Origin: Ischnura elegans
Lineage: Eukaryota; Arthropoda; Insecta; Odonata; Coenagrionidae
Length of the DNA: 64,000 bases
Direction of reading: 5' to 3'
Assembly: GCF_921293095.1 (NCBI RefSeq)
Contig: NC_060246.1
Coordinates: 135,284,198 to 135,348,197, forward strand
Position 1 is the first letter of the stretch; every line of letters starts with the position of its first letter. The notes beneath the pieces were generated by a model. It saw only the letters and a program-made list of their open reading frames with translations, had not been told where the DNA came from and made no database searches. This document shows, piece by piece, positions 1 to 11,945 of this stretch. The position numbers and the translations under genes are program-made.

Positions 1-1465
1 CCTATGATTACCCTCAGTCATTCGTTTCCAAAAGCTAAAGCGCCACTTACTCGAACATTTACACCACACAAAGAATAATCGGGTCCTACTGTTCGGGCGC
101 CACTTGTGGCATCCCACCCCCGACTCGCCCGGATACCACAATAGAACCGGGGGGAGACGTCGCACAAAAATAAAAAAAAAATACAAATCCGCGAAGATCC
201 CTCCCGCATGGGACCTACGGGACAAAACTATGCCACTCACTTCTCGTAATTCACATAAAATTAAAAAAATATTCCCCTTCTGTGAAGATGATTGCGGGTG
301 GGAGGTTCCCGATTCAAACTGATGGTTGACGTTCGGGCGCTGATGCACTCGTCCAACACGCATTTACGGGAAGGAAATCAGACGGGACGAAAGGATATTT
401 TCAATGGGGTGACCCGTAGAGGAATCAGAACAAAAACACTCTCTCAAACACTTTCAATTAAACAAAATATAATTCACACAAATAAGGTTGCATATGACAA
501 AAAAAAACAAAAGGAACCCTCTTATACGCTAATGAAATATGAATTGGTGAAAGCCACTTATGAAACATCGATGATAAATAAAAATAAAAAACAATATAAC
601 TTGGTTTCCAGATGAAAATCAATATAGAAAATGATGATAACAAAGTAAAGTTCGGTGGTGAACACGTAAATATGATACAAATTCAATGATTTCTTGACTG
701 GGGAGGTAAATGATAGTCCATCCCGTCGAATGTAAATTTGGGGTGCGAACGTTAATTGTACTTGGTGACTGATTTCACTTTCACTAATGTAACGGGTGCG
801 TTCCGTGACTGTTTGTCTTAACTTGGCTTGGCAGGAGACACAAGGGGGCTTTGGGGGGGGGGGAATAGCTGCAATCTTACTTTATCGTAGTCCGAGTCTG
901 GACCAGGCTGGATCCAACACTCTCTCGTTCCATTTACTGCACTCCTTTCTCCCTTATTGGAGGAAGCTGCATCCGGAACGGAGATAATGCGTCCTCTTCA
1001 GCTGGTCCTTTGCTCCTTCGGACGGGGGGGGGGAATTCTTCTTCCAGATCAATCTTTCTGAAAATACTTGGGCCCCTTGTCTCCTCCTGCCGTGCGTCGC
1101 ACTGATTTTGGGCATAGGCTCCGCCCGACAGTCACTTTGGAATTCTCTCGGTTCTCTTACGCGCACCACCTTTTATCATACCTCAACTAGGGGTGGGGGT
1201 AATGCACAATGAAGGGAGGGAGGAGTAATACGCCACTCACTCACGGAAAACCCGAGCTCCCCTCCTCCCACACACACACACTCACACACAACCATACAAA
1301 AATCGGCGAAAACACATTCATCCCCTCTTACTCATCCACGCCTTCCTCCACGGGCCATGGTTTGGGGGTGGGGTTTTGGGAAAGGTCGTGGAACGAGCGG
1401 GTAAACTGGTAGCGAAGAAAATGCGCCGAGTAGAAATGCACTGTAATGGGGCTTGAACCATTACA
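1..1465. other. Unassigned non-coding DNA
   Basis: I see no gene or recognisable transposon here. The stretch has poly-G runs near 849-860 and 1024-1033 and a short CA-rich microsatellite near 1268-1290. All open frames are short and lack recognisable domains. Confidence 0.5.
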
Positions 1466-2132
1466 ATATGTTCTAAAAGCTTTGTACTTTGCCAAAGTAC
1501 ACTCACTATTGTCATATGGTATCATGTTTTGGGGTAACTCCCCTACTGCAGCTAAAGCCTTCTCTTTACAGAAACAAGCCATTAAGGCCATCTGTAAAGT
1601 TCCGATCCAAACAAGTGGTCGGCCACTGTTTGTGTCCCTCAGGATCCTCACACTTCCATGAATTTACATTCTCTCATATGACATGTTTGTGAAGTGTTAT
1701 CCTTATTACTTCCGAGTTAACTCTGACTTTCACAGTCACAACATTAGATCAAAAAGGGACATTCACAGTTATCTGTATTCATTTAGCCAATGTCAGAAGG
1801 GACCATATCACTCTATTGCTGCAATCTACAATAGGCTACCCTCTGATTTTAAATCCCTTACCTCATCAAAGGTTTTTAAGAATAGATTGAGAAGCTTGCT
1901 ATATAGCAAAGGTTATTAGAGTGTTCAAGAATTTTTAAATGATATTTTGTAAATGTTATTAGTGTTCAAGAAATTTTTAATGATATTTTGTAAATGTTAT
2001 TATAGTGTTCAAGAATTTTTTAAAATGATATTTTGTAATCTGTGTTTTGTGATTCTTTTATGTCTCTCTGTATCTTGACGAAACCCATGGATAATTGTAT
2101 CCCTACGGTGTTAATAAAATATTATTATTATT
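1466..2132 (+). mobile_element. 5'-truncated LINE copy (same family as 13.9-18.0 kb)
   Basis: The sequence is nearly identical to the last part of the full-length LINE, corresponding to about 17386-18008. It encodes roughly the last 160 residues of ORF2 with scattered substitutions. It is a pseudogene fragment: one change gives a premature stop (TAG at 1918-1920) just before the normal C-terminus. The 3' UTR holds three tandem copies of a ~42-bp unit where the full-length element has two. It ends in an ATT-type microsatellite tail like the full-length copy. 5' truncation is normal for LINEs inserted by target-primed reverse transcription. Confidence 0.9.
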
Positions 2133-2280
2133 GCATTTGTGTTTTTCCTGCATGAATATGATGAGACAGCAATTTACTTGTATCTGGTAATGATGCCATG
2201 AACTGTAAATTTTTTGTGTCAATAAATTATTATTATTGCATATTAGTATTAATAAATTATTATTATTATTATTATTGCAA
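2133..2280 (+). repeat. Additional AT-rich LINE-like 3' tails
   Basis: Two further segments ending in AATAAATTATTATT-type tails follow directly on the truncated LINE, near 2219-2240 and 2250-2278. All three tails are followed by GCA. The bodies are too short to classify, so assignment to LINE 3' ends is inference from the tails. Confidence 0.45.
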
Positions 2281-3045
2281 CAGGTTTACTTTTATTTTCA
2301 TTGCTTGAGCAGAAATTGTTAAATCCATTTATATTTGCTCAAATGGAGACATGAATACACTTCATTCATTCATACAACTTTACCCACACTTGGTTAGAAA
2401 AAAATTCATCACATGCCAAACCCACCTTCAAGAGGAAAAATGAGCCATATAGTGAGGAGTTCATTTTATAGGCTCACTCGTATGCTAGCTGCAGCAAAAT
2501 TGACAAAAATTTTGCTGGCATGACAACCAGTCTTCAGGTTGAAGATTACGTATCACCTCACATCGGATTTTGGACCTTCTACGACCTCCTTCAATCATTC
2601 CTAGGAAAACTTAGAATGTATTTCTCTCCTCATTGGTCCATCTCAGAATTCTCAAAAAAATTGTCTATGTGGTAAAATTTTTTTGTATTTTCTGTTGAAA
2701 TTAATGGTAATATCTGCCTTCTCTTACGCTAATTAGAGGAGCTAGAGAGATATCTCAAAACAAAAACTAATTTCAACGGGTATAAAGGATGCCACATTTT
2801 CTACAGTGAAGCAGTATTTTGAAACGGACTGGCGACAATGCAAATCCTGAAATTAGAGGATCAAGACATTCGTGGAAAACCATTAAAAAAAACTGTTACC
2901 ACGTTTCGCTAAAAAGATCTGGCAAAGAGAGCTCTCATTGAGTCCGGGGAGGACTCTAAAATAACAGAATAACTGCATAAATAATAATACATTGTTTGTT
3001 TTAGGTAAATTATGAACATTGCAAGACATTTAGGTGAAAGTTTGG
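2281..3045. other. AT-rich non-coding DNA
   Basis: No gene, RNA gene or clear repeat boundary seen. Confidence 0.5.
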
Positions 3046-3113
3046 GTTATCCGTATTTTCCGATTATTCGTGGCGTCTCTCCCCATCATTAGCCCAGATA
3101 ATCAGGAGTGCAC
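3046..3113 (-). mobile_element. Possible pogo-like MITE end
   Basis: On the minus strand the segment starts TACAGTGCACTCC and continues through GATTATCTGGG and CGAATAATCGG. This resembles pogo/Tigger termini, with a TA followed by CAG. The partner end was not found, so it may be a solo terminus or a chance likeness. Confidence 0.35.
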
Positions 3114-6100
3114 TGTATTTGAGACTGAGAAGAGCCTAAGATATTTGGAATTGAGGGAAAGGGAAACTACCACAGTATGGAGGATCATGGAAAACAGGTG
3201 CAAAAGCCAAACCTTTTTTCCTGCTTGTTTGAGCAAAGGCAGGAGCAGGGAGAGACTTTTCACCAAAGATCTCACCAGTGTACCTCATACAAATCAGGTA
3301 TGAAATAGATACATATATTTCCACATAATAAAACCCAATTCATTAATGAAAAGCATATTTTTAATACTCTTTACATTTAACTTACACTGCTACAAAATAA
3401 AATACATATTTACAATCATAAAGCACATTAAAAATACTCATTATTCAGCTAAAAATTAATGATGGAATGGTATTAGAATAATTTTGAAATATGTGTATAT
3501 ATTCTGTGCCTTACTCTTTGAAGATAATTTGGTATAATAGGTCAATAAACTAAATAAGACAGACAATCTGCCTTCCAATGATTTTTTCAATGTTGGTTCC
3601 AAACATAAAGCAAATTCAAAAGAGTGTAACTTCAGAGAGAGAAAAAAATTACACAATAAAATTTTTAAAGTCTGAATGAACATTTAACAATTAACATGCT
3701 TGCGGACATTTTCTTGACTATCAATAATATTTTCAAATTTTTCAAAAGAAAAATATGCCTTTACTAAACCATTAAGTTCGAATAATTTATGTATATGAAA
3801 GTGTTTTAGTTAAGGAACATTGACTGTGATTAGCCTTCAAATCATAGTGTATCCTTTGACATGTGATTGGTTAACTACTTTCATATACAATGCAGGTACC
3901 TATTCCTCATACTCTCCACCTCATTTCTCATGATTATATTTTAGCAGCCATGACTAAACATAATTTAAATGCATACTCGTAGATCATTCCCAACTTGAAA
4001 CATATCAAAATGAAAATAAATTGAGTTTTTTAAATTATGGCTGCATAATCATGACATGAACTTGACATTGCATAGAAATATGCATTAAGTCATTCATAAA
4101 TCCATTTATTCCAGAAAAATTCAGTAACACATCTGAATGACTCTTTTTAGTACATACATACATTCAAGAACAAAATATTACCCAGAAGCCCGATGATAAG
4201 GCTACCCGGGTGAATGGACCATTGACCTTTCTTTTGAAAATATTTTAGGAGTTTTCAGTTTAACACTATCTTGACCTCTGCTTGGTAAACAGACCTTCCT
4301 GATGCATTCCCTATCGTAAGAAATAAAATCATAATTAGCTATAACAGAACACCAAATCAAAAGCACGAAATATGAACACCAGAGGATAGTTCCAACAATT
4401 TGTACACACAAGTAACACATTTGATTATCTATCTCTATTATCTCATTCATTAACACAACAAAGGAGGAGCATAGTAGACTATAAGGTAGAGAATTAATTA
4501 GAATGAAAAGCATCATGCCATCACCATTATCAAAAGGATCTTTTAATAATAATGACACTTGGTGTGTTGCAACCTATTGGGGTGCACTAAATAAAATTGT
4601 GTAACATTAAAAGTTACTGTACACATTTGACAGCATAAAAGATGCACCCTTATTTCTGTAACGCAAGCACAAGAAAAATTCTATGCGATGGCATGGCACA
4701 CCAACAACTTAAGTTAGTTCCTTTTAGATCTCATACGATCACAAAAATCAAAGCAAAATATAAAACAAGCTTGATTGTATAAAATATGATCTACATAAAA
4801 TATAATCAAGCTTGTTTGATATCTTGTTCCCAACTCCTTCGATATCGTAGAAGCGAGCAAAAAGATGGTAACATGTAATAAAATAAATAAACAATTAATA
4901 ATGTCGCATATTAGCATTGAGCTAACTGATAACAATAGCAATTACAACATTCTTCAATTGAATTCTAAATATATATTATTAAATATAATGTAGTCAGTAT
5001 TGAACATTAACCCATGGAGAGCAAACCTTCAAATATAAGATGAAGGCGATTTTTTAAGCTATTATTTCGGTACATCTTATACGCCACTAAATACGGTAAT
5101 TTGAACTTCCAAGAAGTCAACTCACCAATGATTGAACTTAGTAGTTACCACAATGGGCTGCTGTTTGAAAGTGATTGGTCTTGAGCGATAATTCCAACAA
5201 AAATACCAATCCCCTCCCATATGCCGAAAGTATTAACTTTTGCAGGAGATGCAAAAATCACATGCGTGGAAACATTTGCATATTTTTCTACATAAGCATG
5301 GATTTATAACCAAAGTTATTGACATATCTAAGCGATGTTTTTTTTTAGATTTTTGGTATAGACTTACTTCAATTTCAGCTTTATCTCTTTTTGAACATAC
5401 TGCAAGAAGCTCAAAAAACAAGTACTTTTGGAGCCATATGCATGATTCTTTGGTCCAACAAATTTGATATTCTCATAAAGTATTTACAGCAAAAAGGGCA
5501 TCAGGGAAAGAGTACCATCTTCATGCCTTCACAAGTGCCACAGAATCTTCGTAATTAGTGTTTAGTGTGAAATGTAAAAATGATCATTCATGCAACTAAA
5601 GTGGCCATTACGAAATGTACTCAGAGTTTCTATAAATATATGTATTGGTTTTACTTTCTATAATATCTTTGCTATTCCATAATATGGGTAAACATATGAA
5701 ACCATCATATCTTTCCTGTACTCGTGGTAAATCATAATTCCAAGGTATGATTTGTAATTATTCAAAAAAGCTCATTGATTCAATTCCCTAATATTATTTC
5801 TGATATTTTTTAACTTATCGTCCTTGAAAAAAATCTCAGTATCAACAGATGAAATGGATTAATCAAAATTTAAAAAAATAATTCATTATGCGTTCACCAT
5901 CAGAATTCAAATCAGTGAGAGATTGTGTGACCTGTTTCATCCCATAATACTAAAATGTTCACCCTTCTCTCTAGTCACTACGGAAAAATACATACATACT
6001 TATACACGTTTAACAGCTATGGAGGAACCAAATTTAAAAAATTGGAATTATTTTCCTCTGGCAATGGCAGAGACAGATTGAATCCTATATCTCCTTATTA

Positions 6101-6328
6101 TCATAGCATCAACAGAAAGATGAGAAGAAAATCTAGCAAACTTCAGAAAATTTAGTTGACATGAACCAATCTGCATAAGAGATCCGTACAAGAAATAAAA
6201 GTAGAAAAGAAATAAGGAAATCAAAACATGCCAACATATCCTTAACAAGATAAAGACATTACTCCTCATATGGGGAGAAGGAAGTATGAAGTGTGTGTGC
6301 CTGGTACTTCAATGTCATCTTGCAAAGA
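3114..6328. other. AT-rich non-coding DNA
   Basis: No supported gene. A small hairpin near 4765-4818 has 14-bp perfect arms containing CAAGCTTG. Two minus-strand open frames (4202-4558 and 4714-4941) look membrane-like, but that is expected from AT-rich DNA and no family motif was recognised. Confidence 0.5.
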
Positions 6329-6929
6329 CAGTAGATTCCGTTTAATGGGTCCACCGGTTACTTGGGGCAGCCGCTTAATTGGGGCAGATCTTGAAGAACA
6401 GAACCCAATATAGGAATATCCCAGAGTACCTATTCTCTGCTTAATTGGGACAGCATGCCGCTTTATTTGGCCATGAGTCGGCGACATAGACTCTATACTC
6501 GCGACGAAATTAAATTTTTTTTGTTTTCAGAATAGTATTTTTTTATATTTTCCTCCTTTGATTTACTCTTATTTTTAACAAATGCTCCTATTCTTGCCCT
6601 ATTTTGAAATCTCTTGTTGTTATACTATCCGCAAGGGGATAGGACTTTTCTTTAATAGGACTTATTAAATGACATTCATTCAGCGTCGCCCGAGGCTGTG
6701 AAAAATATTTTTAACTAAATTTTTAATTCTTAAAAATGATAATAAATTAACTTAACTCGCTGATTTATTAATCAAATTAATAGTTTAATAAACTTATGCT
6801 GCATTATAAACATTCCTTAGTCTTCTTTCCATCATTTCAACGTTTGTTTATGCCCATATACAGGATAGTTTGCCTAATTGGGGCAAAGTGCACAAGTCCC
6901 GATATGTCCCAATTAACCGGAATCTTCTG
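6329..6929. mobile_element. pogo/Tigger-like MITE
   Basis: The left end CAGTAGATTCCGTTTAATGG matches the inverted right end, whose complement begins CAGAAGATTCCGGTTAATTG. Subterminal repeats of the type TTAATTGGGGCA occur at both ends. The right flank is TA, as expected for TA-targeting elements; the left TA has decayed. The ~600-bp interior has no transposase, so the element is non-autonomous. Confidence 0.65.
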
Positions 6930-7140
6930 TATATACCTATACATACATATAATAAATTAGTAGATATACCTTCATTACAGGAATTTCAATGCAAAAACCA
7001 CTTTGGTAATCAGAAGTATAATTTATTTAAATGGTCATCTAATGATTTTATGGAACTTCGGGAGGAACGAAGGAAAGATGTAATGTATGATATTCTGCCA
7101 TGGTTTACAAGTTATGGTACTAAATTTCTTGCACCAGTTA

Positions 7141-8096
7141 CAGGCGGTCCCCGACTTTCGTACACAATGCGTTCCCGAAAACGTGTACGAAAGTCGAATG
7201 TACGAAAGTCGAACCATTGACTTCCATACTAATTAGGAGTTACGTTCCCAAAGAGCGGAAAATACGTACTAAAACCTTTTTTTTCACGGAATTCATTTCA
7301 ATTGACTTAATTTTAATAATATGTTAATAAAACTCCTCAAATCATCTAATTTCTTTCGAAAATACGCAGAAAATGCAAATAAAAGTTTAAAAAAACAAGA
7401 ACTCCGTAGGCCATCGAGTGAAACTTCCTCTCGGCGTTTAGTTTGGCATTCCACTTATTACGTCCGCTATAAATAAAAAGACATATCAAGAAGCATAATA
7501 AAATGTAGTTGTTGAACCCGCACTCTGGATACCTTTTAATTTTTACACCAAAATTCGACATTTGGCAGGTGACATATTCGTGATCGCGTATATTTCGCAT
7601 GTTATTCAAAAAAGACAAAAGACAAACGGAATTCGGGTGATATTTCGTGCAATATCGTTGCTGAAGGTGTACATGAATCAAACAGCACTCAAACGAAAAA
7701 ACTTAATTAGAAAGAAGATCTTACTAGTTTTATTGAAAGTCATTTGATGATGTCTAGTCAACTTCTTTTGAAAAATATCTTCAATGAAGGCTTTCTTCTT
7801 CTCTTGATAAAGGAGCCTGTAGCAGGCAGTTTCTCTCCCAAATAAATCACCTAAATTAGAGTCAACTACTAACAATTCCCTTTATTATATACGTTCGTAT
7901 TGTTCGCATATACTGCCATTTGAAACAATTGAATGTTGGGATGCGCAATAAACATCGCGGGAATTTAAAAAAAATTACCGACCAACGTCCGAAAGTCCGA
8001 ATTTAGCGTACGAAAGTCAAGTAAAAGGTGTCGATTTTGAACGTACGAAAGTGCGAATTGTACGAAAGTCGATGTACGAAAGTCGAGGACCGCCTG
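7141..8096. mobile_element. pogo/Tigger-like MITE with reiterated subterminal repeats
   Basis: Terminal inverted repeats start CAGGCGGTCC at both ends and continue into CGACTTTCGTACA. The element is flanked by TA (7139-7140 and 8097-8098). The 12-mer TACGAAAGTCGA, or close variants, recurs several times inside each end, in both orientations; such reiterations often serve as transposase-binding sites. The AT-rich 956-bp interior encodes no recognisable transposase. Confidence 0.85.
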
Positions 8097-8703
8097 TAAT
8101 TACTTACACTTCATCATTCACGTAAGGATTTAACACTAGAATGCCAAAGGGTGTCATTTTGACACACTGCGCGAACATTTTTTTCAAAGCTGGCCTTTAA
8201 AGAGTGTTGTAGAATAAAATATTTCAAGCTTTTAATTATTTTCAGGGCTTAATAAGACGACAGCGTTAGGGATACCCCTCTCTCTTTTTTCCGTCTTAAA
8301 AATTCAAATTTACCTCGAATGCCGGAGGGTGTCATTTTGACACCCAGTATATTTAATCATTTCTTCGTTCGGTTAAGGTGTTTCGTGGGATGCGGTTTGA
8401 TTATTACTATCCAAATTAGTATTTTAGAATGGTACAGAAAATTTTTAGTACTTCTTTAGAAAATTTATTAGCTTGCGAGGTAAGTATATTCCGCTCTATT
8501 TGCAAATGATTTTCCTTGAAACCAGCCAAATTTTACTGCAACGACACTTATTTGCCGTGAAACACAAGTGTAGTGACGCGTGCAACAATGCAGTTGGCTT
8601 CTGCAGCCTCTGTGTTCGGCTGCCTGGTGCGGAGTTTAGCAGACTGGCTCGCTGGCGTGTCATGACCAGTCGAGACGTGCTTCTCGACTTACATCGGTAG
8701 TTC

Positions 8704-8832
8704 GGTCCTGATAATGGCTCTGCATAGTCATGTTACGCCAGAGCAAATTATTGCAATAGTAAATGATATTTCTGTCTTTGATGCCATGAACTGCGTGCAT
8801 GGGCATCTAGCTTTGTTTGGTTTACATTGTAG
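8704..8832 (-). repeat. Inverted duplicate of a piggyBac transposase segment
   Basis: Read on the minus strand, this stretch repeats the transposase segment at 9122-9250, including the region coding DEQLFPNKARCP and the following residues, at roughly 85 percent identity by eye. The two copies face each other across about 290 bp, so a transcript through the element could fold into a long hairpin. It lies inside the element, well away from the true terminal inverted repeats. Confidence 0.85.
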
Positions 8833-8940
8833 TACTTCAGTTACGAAAGATAAACATCTTAGAAAGTACACACGATTGAGTTATTGTACCTACTACATAC
8901 CATGTACGGTATTAGCGATGTGTTCCTCATTGTGTTTGTA

Positions 8941-9118
8941 GACGAACCTGGATCAGAACAGGCAATCGAACAGAAGAAATTTATACATAGCCGTGAGGAT
9001 GTGCGCCGACGTGGAAGGGGCGCTGGCCAGGCTTCAAAGTGACGACGCCTTCTCGTTCAAGACCCTAACTAAGAAGGAGATGGCCATGCTGTGGAACCAT
9101 ACCCTGGGCTACACATAA
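8941..9118 (+). other. GC-rich exon-like insert inside the piggyBac-like element
   Basis: This is a GC-rich island in an AT-rich transposon. It is preceded by an acceptor-like pyrimidine tract ending TTTGTAG and followed by an open frame of 58 codons to a TAA. The translation contains ADVEGALARLQSDD and KTLTKKEMAMLWNH, unlike transposase or AT-rich filler. Codons favour G or C at third positions. I do not recognise the protein. A captured host terminal exon is the best explanation, but this is inference. Confidence 0.4.
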
Positions 9119-9830
9119 CCTTTGACGAACAGTTGTTCCCAAACAAAGCTAGATGCCCATTCATGGCATCAAAGACAGGAATATCATTTGCTATTGCAAT
9201 AATTTGCTCTAGCGTAAACGTCCATGCAGTGCCATTATCAAGACTGATAAATATGGGCAAAAATACTGGGTTGTAGAGGATAAGGATAGTAATTATTTGA
9301 TAAACGCATTCCATTACCTTGGCAAGGACAACTCTCATCAACCTGGCGATAGCTTTACAGATCATGCTGTATTGAAACTTATGCGGCCCTACATGACCAA
9401 GGGCAGAAATATCATTACTGGCCAATTTCACATCACTTTGCGTGGTTTTACTCGAAGAAAGGGTACAAGCCTTTTGGGTATCATAAATAAGAGAAAGAAG
9501 GATATCTTTGCTGAAATAAAAGCGCATTGGGAGGATTTGCATTCAAATAAATTGTACAAAAATGGTTACGTAACACACCGTTTATCAAGGCAAACTCTAA
9601 ACTCAGGTCTAAACTCTTTTCGCCCTCATGTTAGCATTAGTGACAACTCTAAAAAATCGCCCAAAACTGAACCAGAACGGGCTAGAAACTGTCAAGCAAA
9701 GATAAAATGCAATAAAAACAGAACTGTTGGTTTTTGTTAACTGTGTAAAAAGTTGGTATGCATGGCCAACACAGTGCGAAAGTGCCAGAAATGTAAAGAA
9801 TCTGCAATTTATATAAAGCTTTGTGGAAGT
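9091..9830 (+). pseudogene. piggyBac transposase remnant (DDE_Tnp_1_7 type)
   Basis: The first part (9091-9276) holds the conserved stretch ITFDEQLFPNKARCPF, whose aspartate is the first catalytic residue of the DDD triad. A frameshift near 9270 leads into YWVVEDKDSNYLINAFHYL and LMRPYMTKGRNIITGQF. The family usually has TDNFF at that last site, so the second catalytic aspartate appears replaced by glycine. After SISDNSKKSPKTE the sequence jumps to the C-terminal cysteine-rich domain (KCNKNRT, CKKLVC, KCQKC), with a stop codon inside that domain. The region expected to carry the third aspartate is missing. The protein is therefore non-functional by frameshift, deletion, stop and catalytic-site change. 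Confidence 0.85.
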
Positions 9831-10268
9831 CTGTACAAAAAAGTATTCGATTTCTTTTTGTGTTATTACGAAGCTTTTTTTGTTTTTACAAAGTTTTTGT
9901 GTTTTCTTTTATACAATTTTGTAGTTAAATAGTCGTAATTGATTTATTGTTTTCAAATTTTCATCTTAAAAGCAAATTTCCACATTCGAAGAAGAAAACC
10001 ATATGCAAAAATAAATGCCGAAAGCAAAGAGAACAGATTTTTTGGCGTGAAATTTTTTTTACTTCCAAGGAAATCTCTTAAAACAACATTATTTTTTTGA
10101 AAATATTAAGGAGCCAAAAACAATTATTACAATGAGGATGATGCTTTAACACGAGCGACTAAGAAAAAAATAATCTGCAACATCACACGGCTAAAAGAAC
10201 ATGGGTGTCAAAATGACACCCTCCCGGCATTCTTGGGGCATGCCAATTTCCTGGCATTCTAGTGTTAA

Positions 10269-10740
10269 GGGAGTGTTGAAGGAAGAAATGAGTTCACTGT
10301 GTAAACATTTGCTGAGACGGAGAATGTGTTCAAAATTATTATTTTTGTGCTGCATTCAGCATGCACGAATATTTGCACTACTGAAATTGCAATGCAAAGG
10401 AATTTGTAAATAAGGAAATCGATTTAACTTCAGTCAGCCACAAAAGTAAACATACACCTCTGCCAAGCCACCACCTCCGAAACCACTTCAACCACTAGAG
10501 AAAGCCACTTCAAATTTCTTATCTTCAGTTGGAAATGCTTTTGAAACCAGGCATGAAAAGAGGAGTATAAAAAAGAATTGTAGGAAAGGAAAAGTGGTTG
10601 GAAGAAAATAGTTCGTAATAACACAAAGAGTATGGTCCACCCTGTCTAGTGGGTTTTGCATGCAAGTGACTCAAGAGAACTCCACTCAAGAGAAGAAACT
10701 AATAGTTTCAGCAAGGGACTGACATCATAACATGAAACTA
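10269..10740. other. Non-coding spacer
   Basis: No gene or clear repeat was seen between the piggyBac-like element and the hAT fragment that hosts the Tigger-like element. Confidence 0.5.
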
Positions 10741-11945
10741 CAACCTCAGGCTCATTTTATATCATTTTGGCAATTAAAATTTAACTTTAAGCTGATACAA
10801 ATACAGTAGAACCCCGTATTTGCGTTATCGGAATTTACGTTTTCCCGCAAATTGCAAGTTTTTTTCTGGATCCCGTCATATTTCCTATCTCTCCAATGTA
10901 AATAGAACCCTGTATTTACGCCGTATTTTTTTCCTTTTCCCGCCATGTGCATCACGACGTGCTGACTAAAAAAGATTATTTGCGTACTAAAACAATTAAT
11001 CGTGCATATCAGCCCTTAACAACTGTCTTTTGGCTTCCTTTCGCGCATTTGTATTTAAAAATCCAAGAGAGAGAGACGTATTAAGAACTATTTTCGAGAA
11101 GAATTTGAATGTGGCGGGACAGAACGCCACTAACGTCGGAAAGTTGAACTACGTCATCTCGTTTTCTGTCAGCGGCGAAAAGATTCACGATAAAAAAGTA
11201 GGTGTTTTGAGCAATCGAGCTATGTAATAATGCAAGAACTCCTGAAGGAATGTTGACAATAATCATGTAGTCGATAATTTGATACGAGAGTTTGAAAGGA
11301 AACCAGACGTGATGAAACGTGATAAATGCCGGAACTATAAAACTTGACCGACAACTGGGATCATTTGCGCAGACTTCAACAGTTGCGTAGCAATTATGGG
11401 TTAATTAAATACTTAAAAAACTTATTTAAACTTGAATTATCCCATTTAAAAAGCAGTGCATCGCAAACTATTGTAACTTTCAAAAATTATGAAGTCGCAT
11501 GACAGTTTGTACTACCGCACTTGATCGCCGAGAAGTACTTCAGATACTCGTGTGTTGCCAAGTTTATACCCTCAATTAGTACGGGAAATAGAATTTATCC
11601 GGCTTGAAAATGGAAATTCGAGGTGAAAAACGGACATTTTTAACTGACGAGAGAATGAAAATTTTAGATCTAGTTGATTCCCACACTGGAACCCGCATCG
11701 ATTCAAACGCTGGCGAAGCAACTCGAATGTTGGGACTGGCAATCCGATCGGATTCCCAGTCTCAACATTCAATACCGCGGTGAAAAATCGCGATGCCATT
11801 GTAAAATATGCAAACCAGTGCGGACGCTTATCAAAAAAGAGAATATATGTGAAGAATTACAGGTAAGAAGAAATAGAACAAATTGTAAAAGACTAATTTT
11901 TAGGTGCAAGATCATCAAATGTCCCTGCAAATGGTGTCATCTAAA

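Larger units (their letters stand above)
8130..10268 (+). mobile_element. piggyBac-like transposon, rearranged and inactive
   Basis: Both ends begin with the TTAA target (8130-8133 and 10265-10268), followed by inverted termini CACTAGAATGCC. TTAA targeting with short inverted termini is the hallmark of the piggyBac superfamily. A palindromic motif GTGTCATTTTGACAC recurs at 8151-8165, 8329-8343 and, in its reverse-complement form, 10205-10219; the larger subterminal block GAATGCCGGAGGG is also inverted between the ends. The interior holds a broken transposase, an inverted duplicate of part of it, and a GC-rich exon-like insert, so the element cannot move on its own. Confidence 0.93.

Noticed and set aside
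4202-4941. Two minus-strand frames with hydrophobic stretches resembling receptor fragments
   Set aside because: AT-rich DNA readily encodes Phe/Leu/Ile runs. No conserved receptor motif or splice structure was seen.
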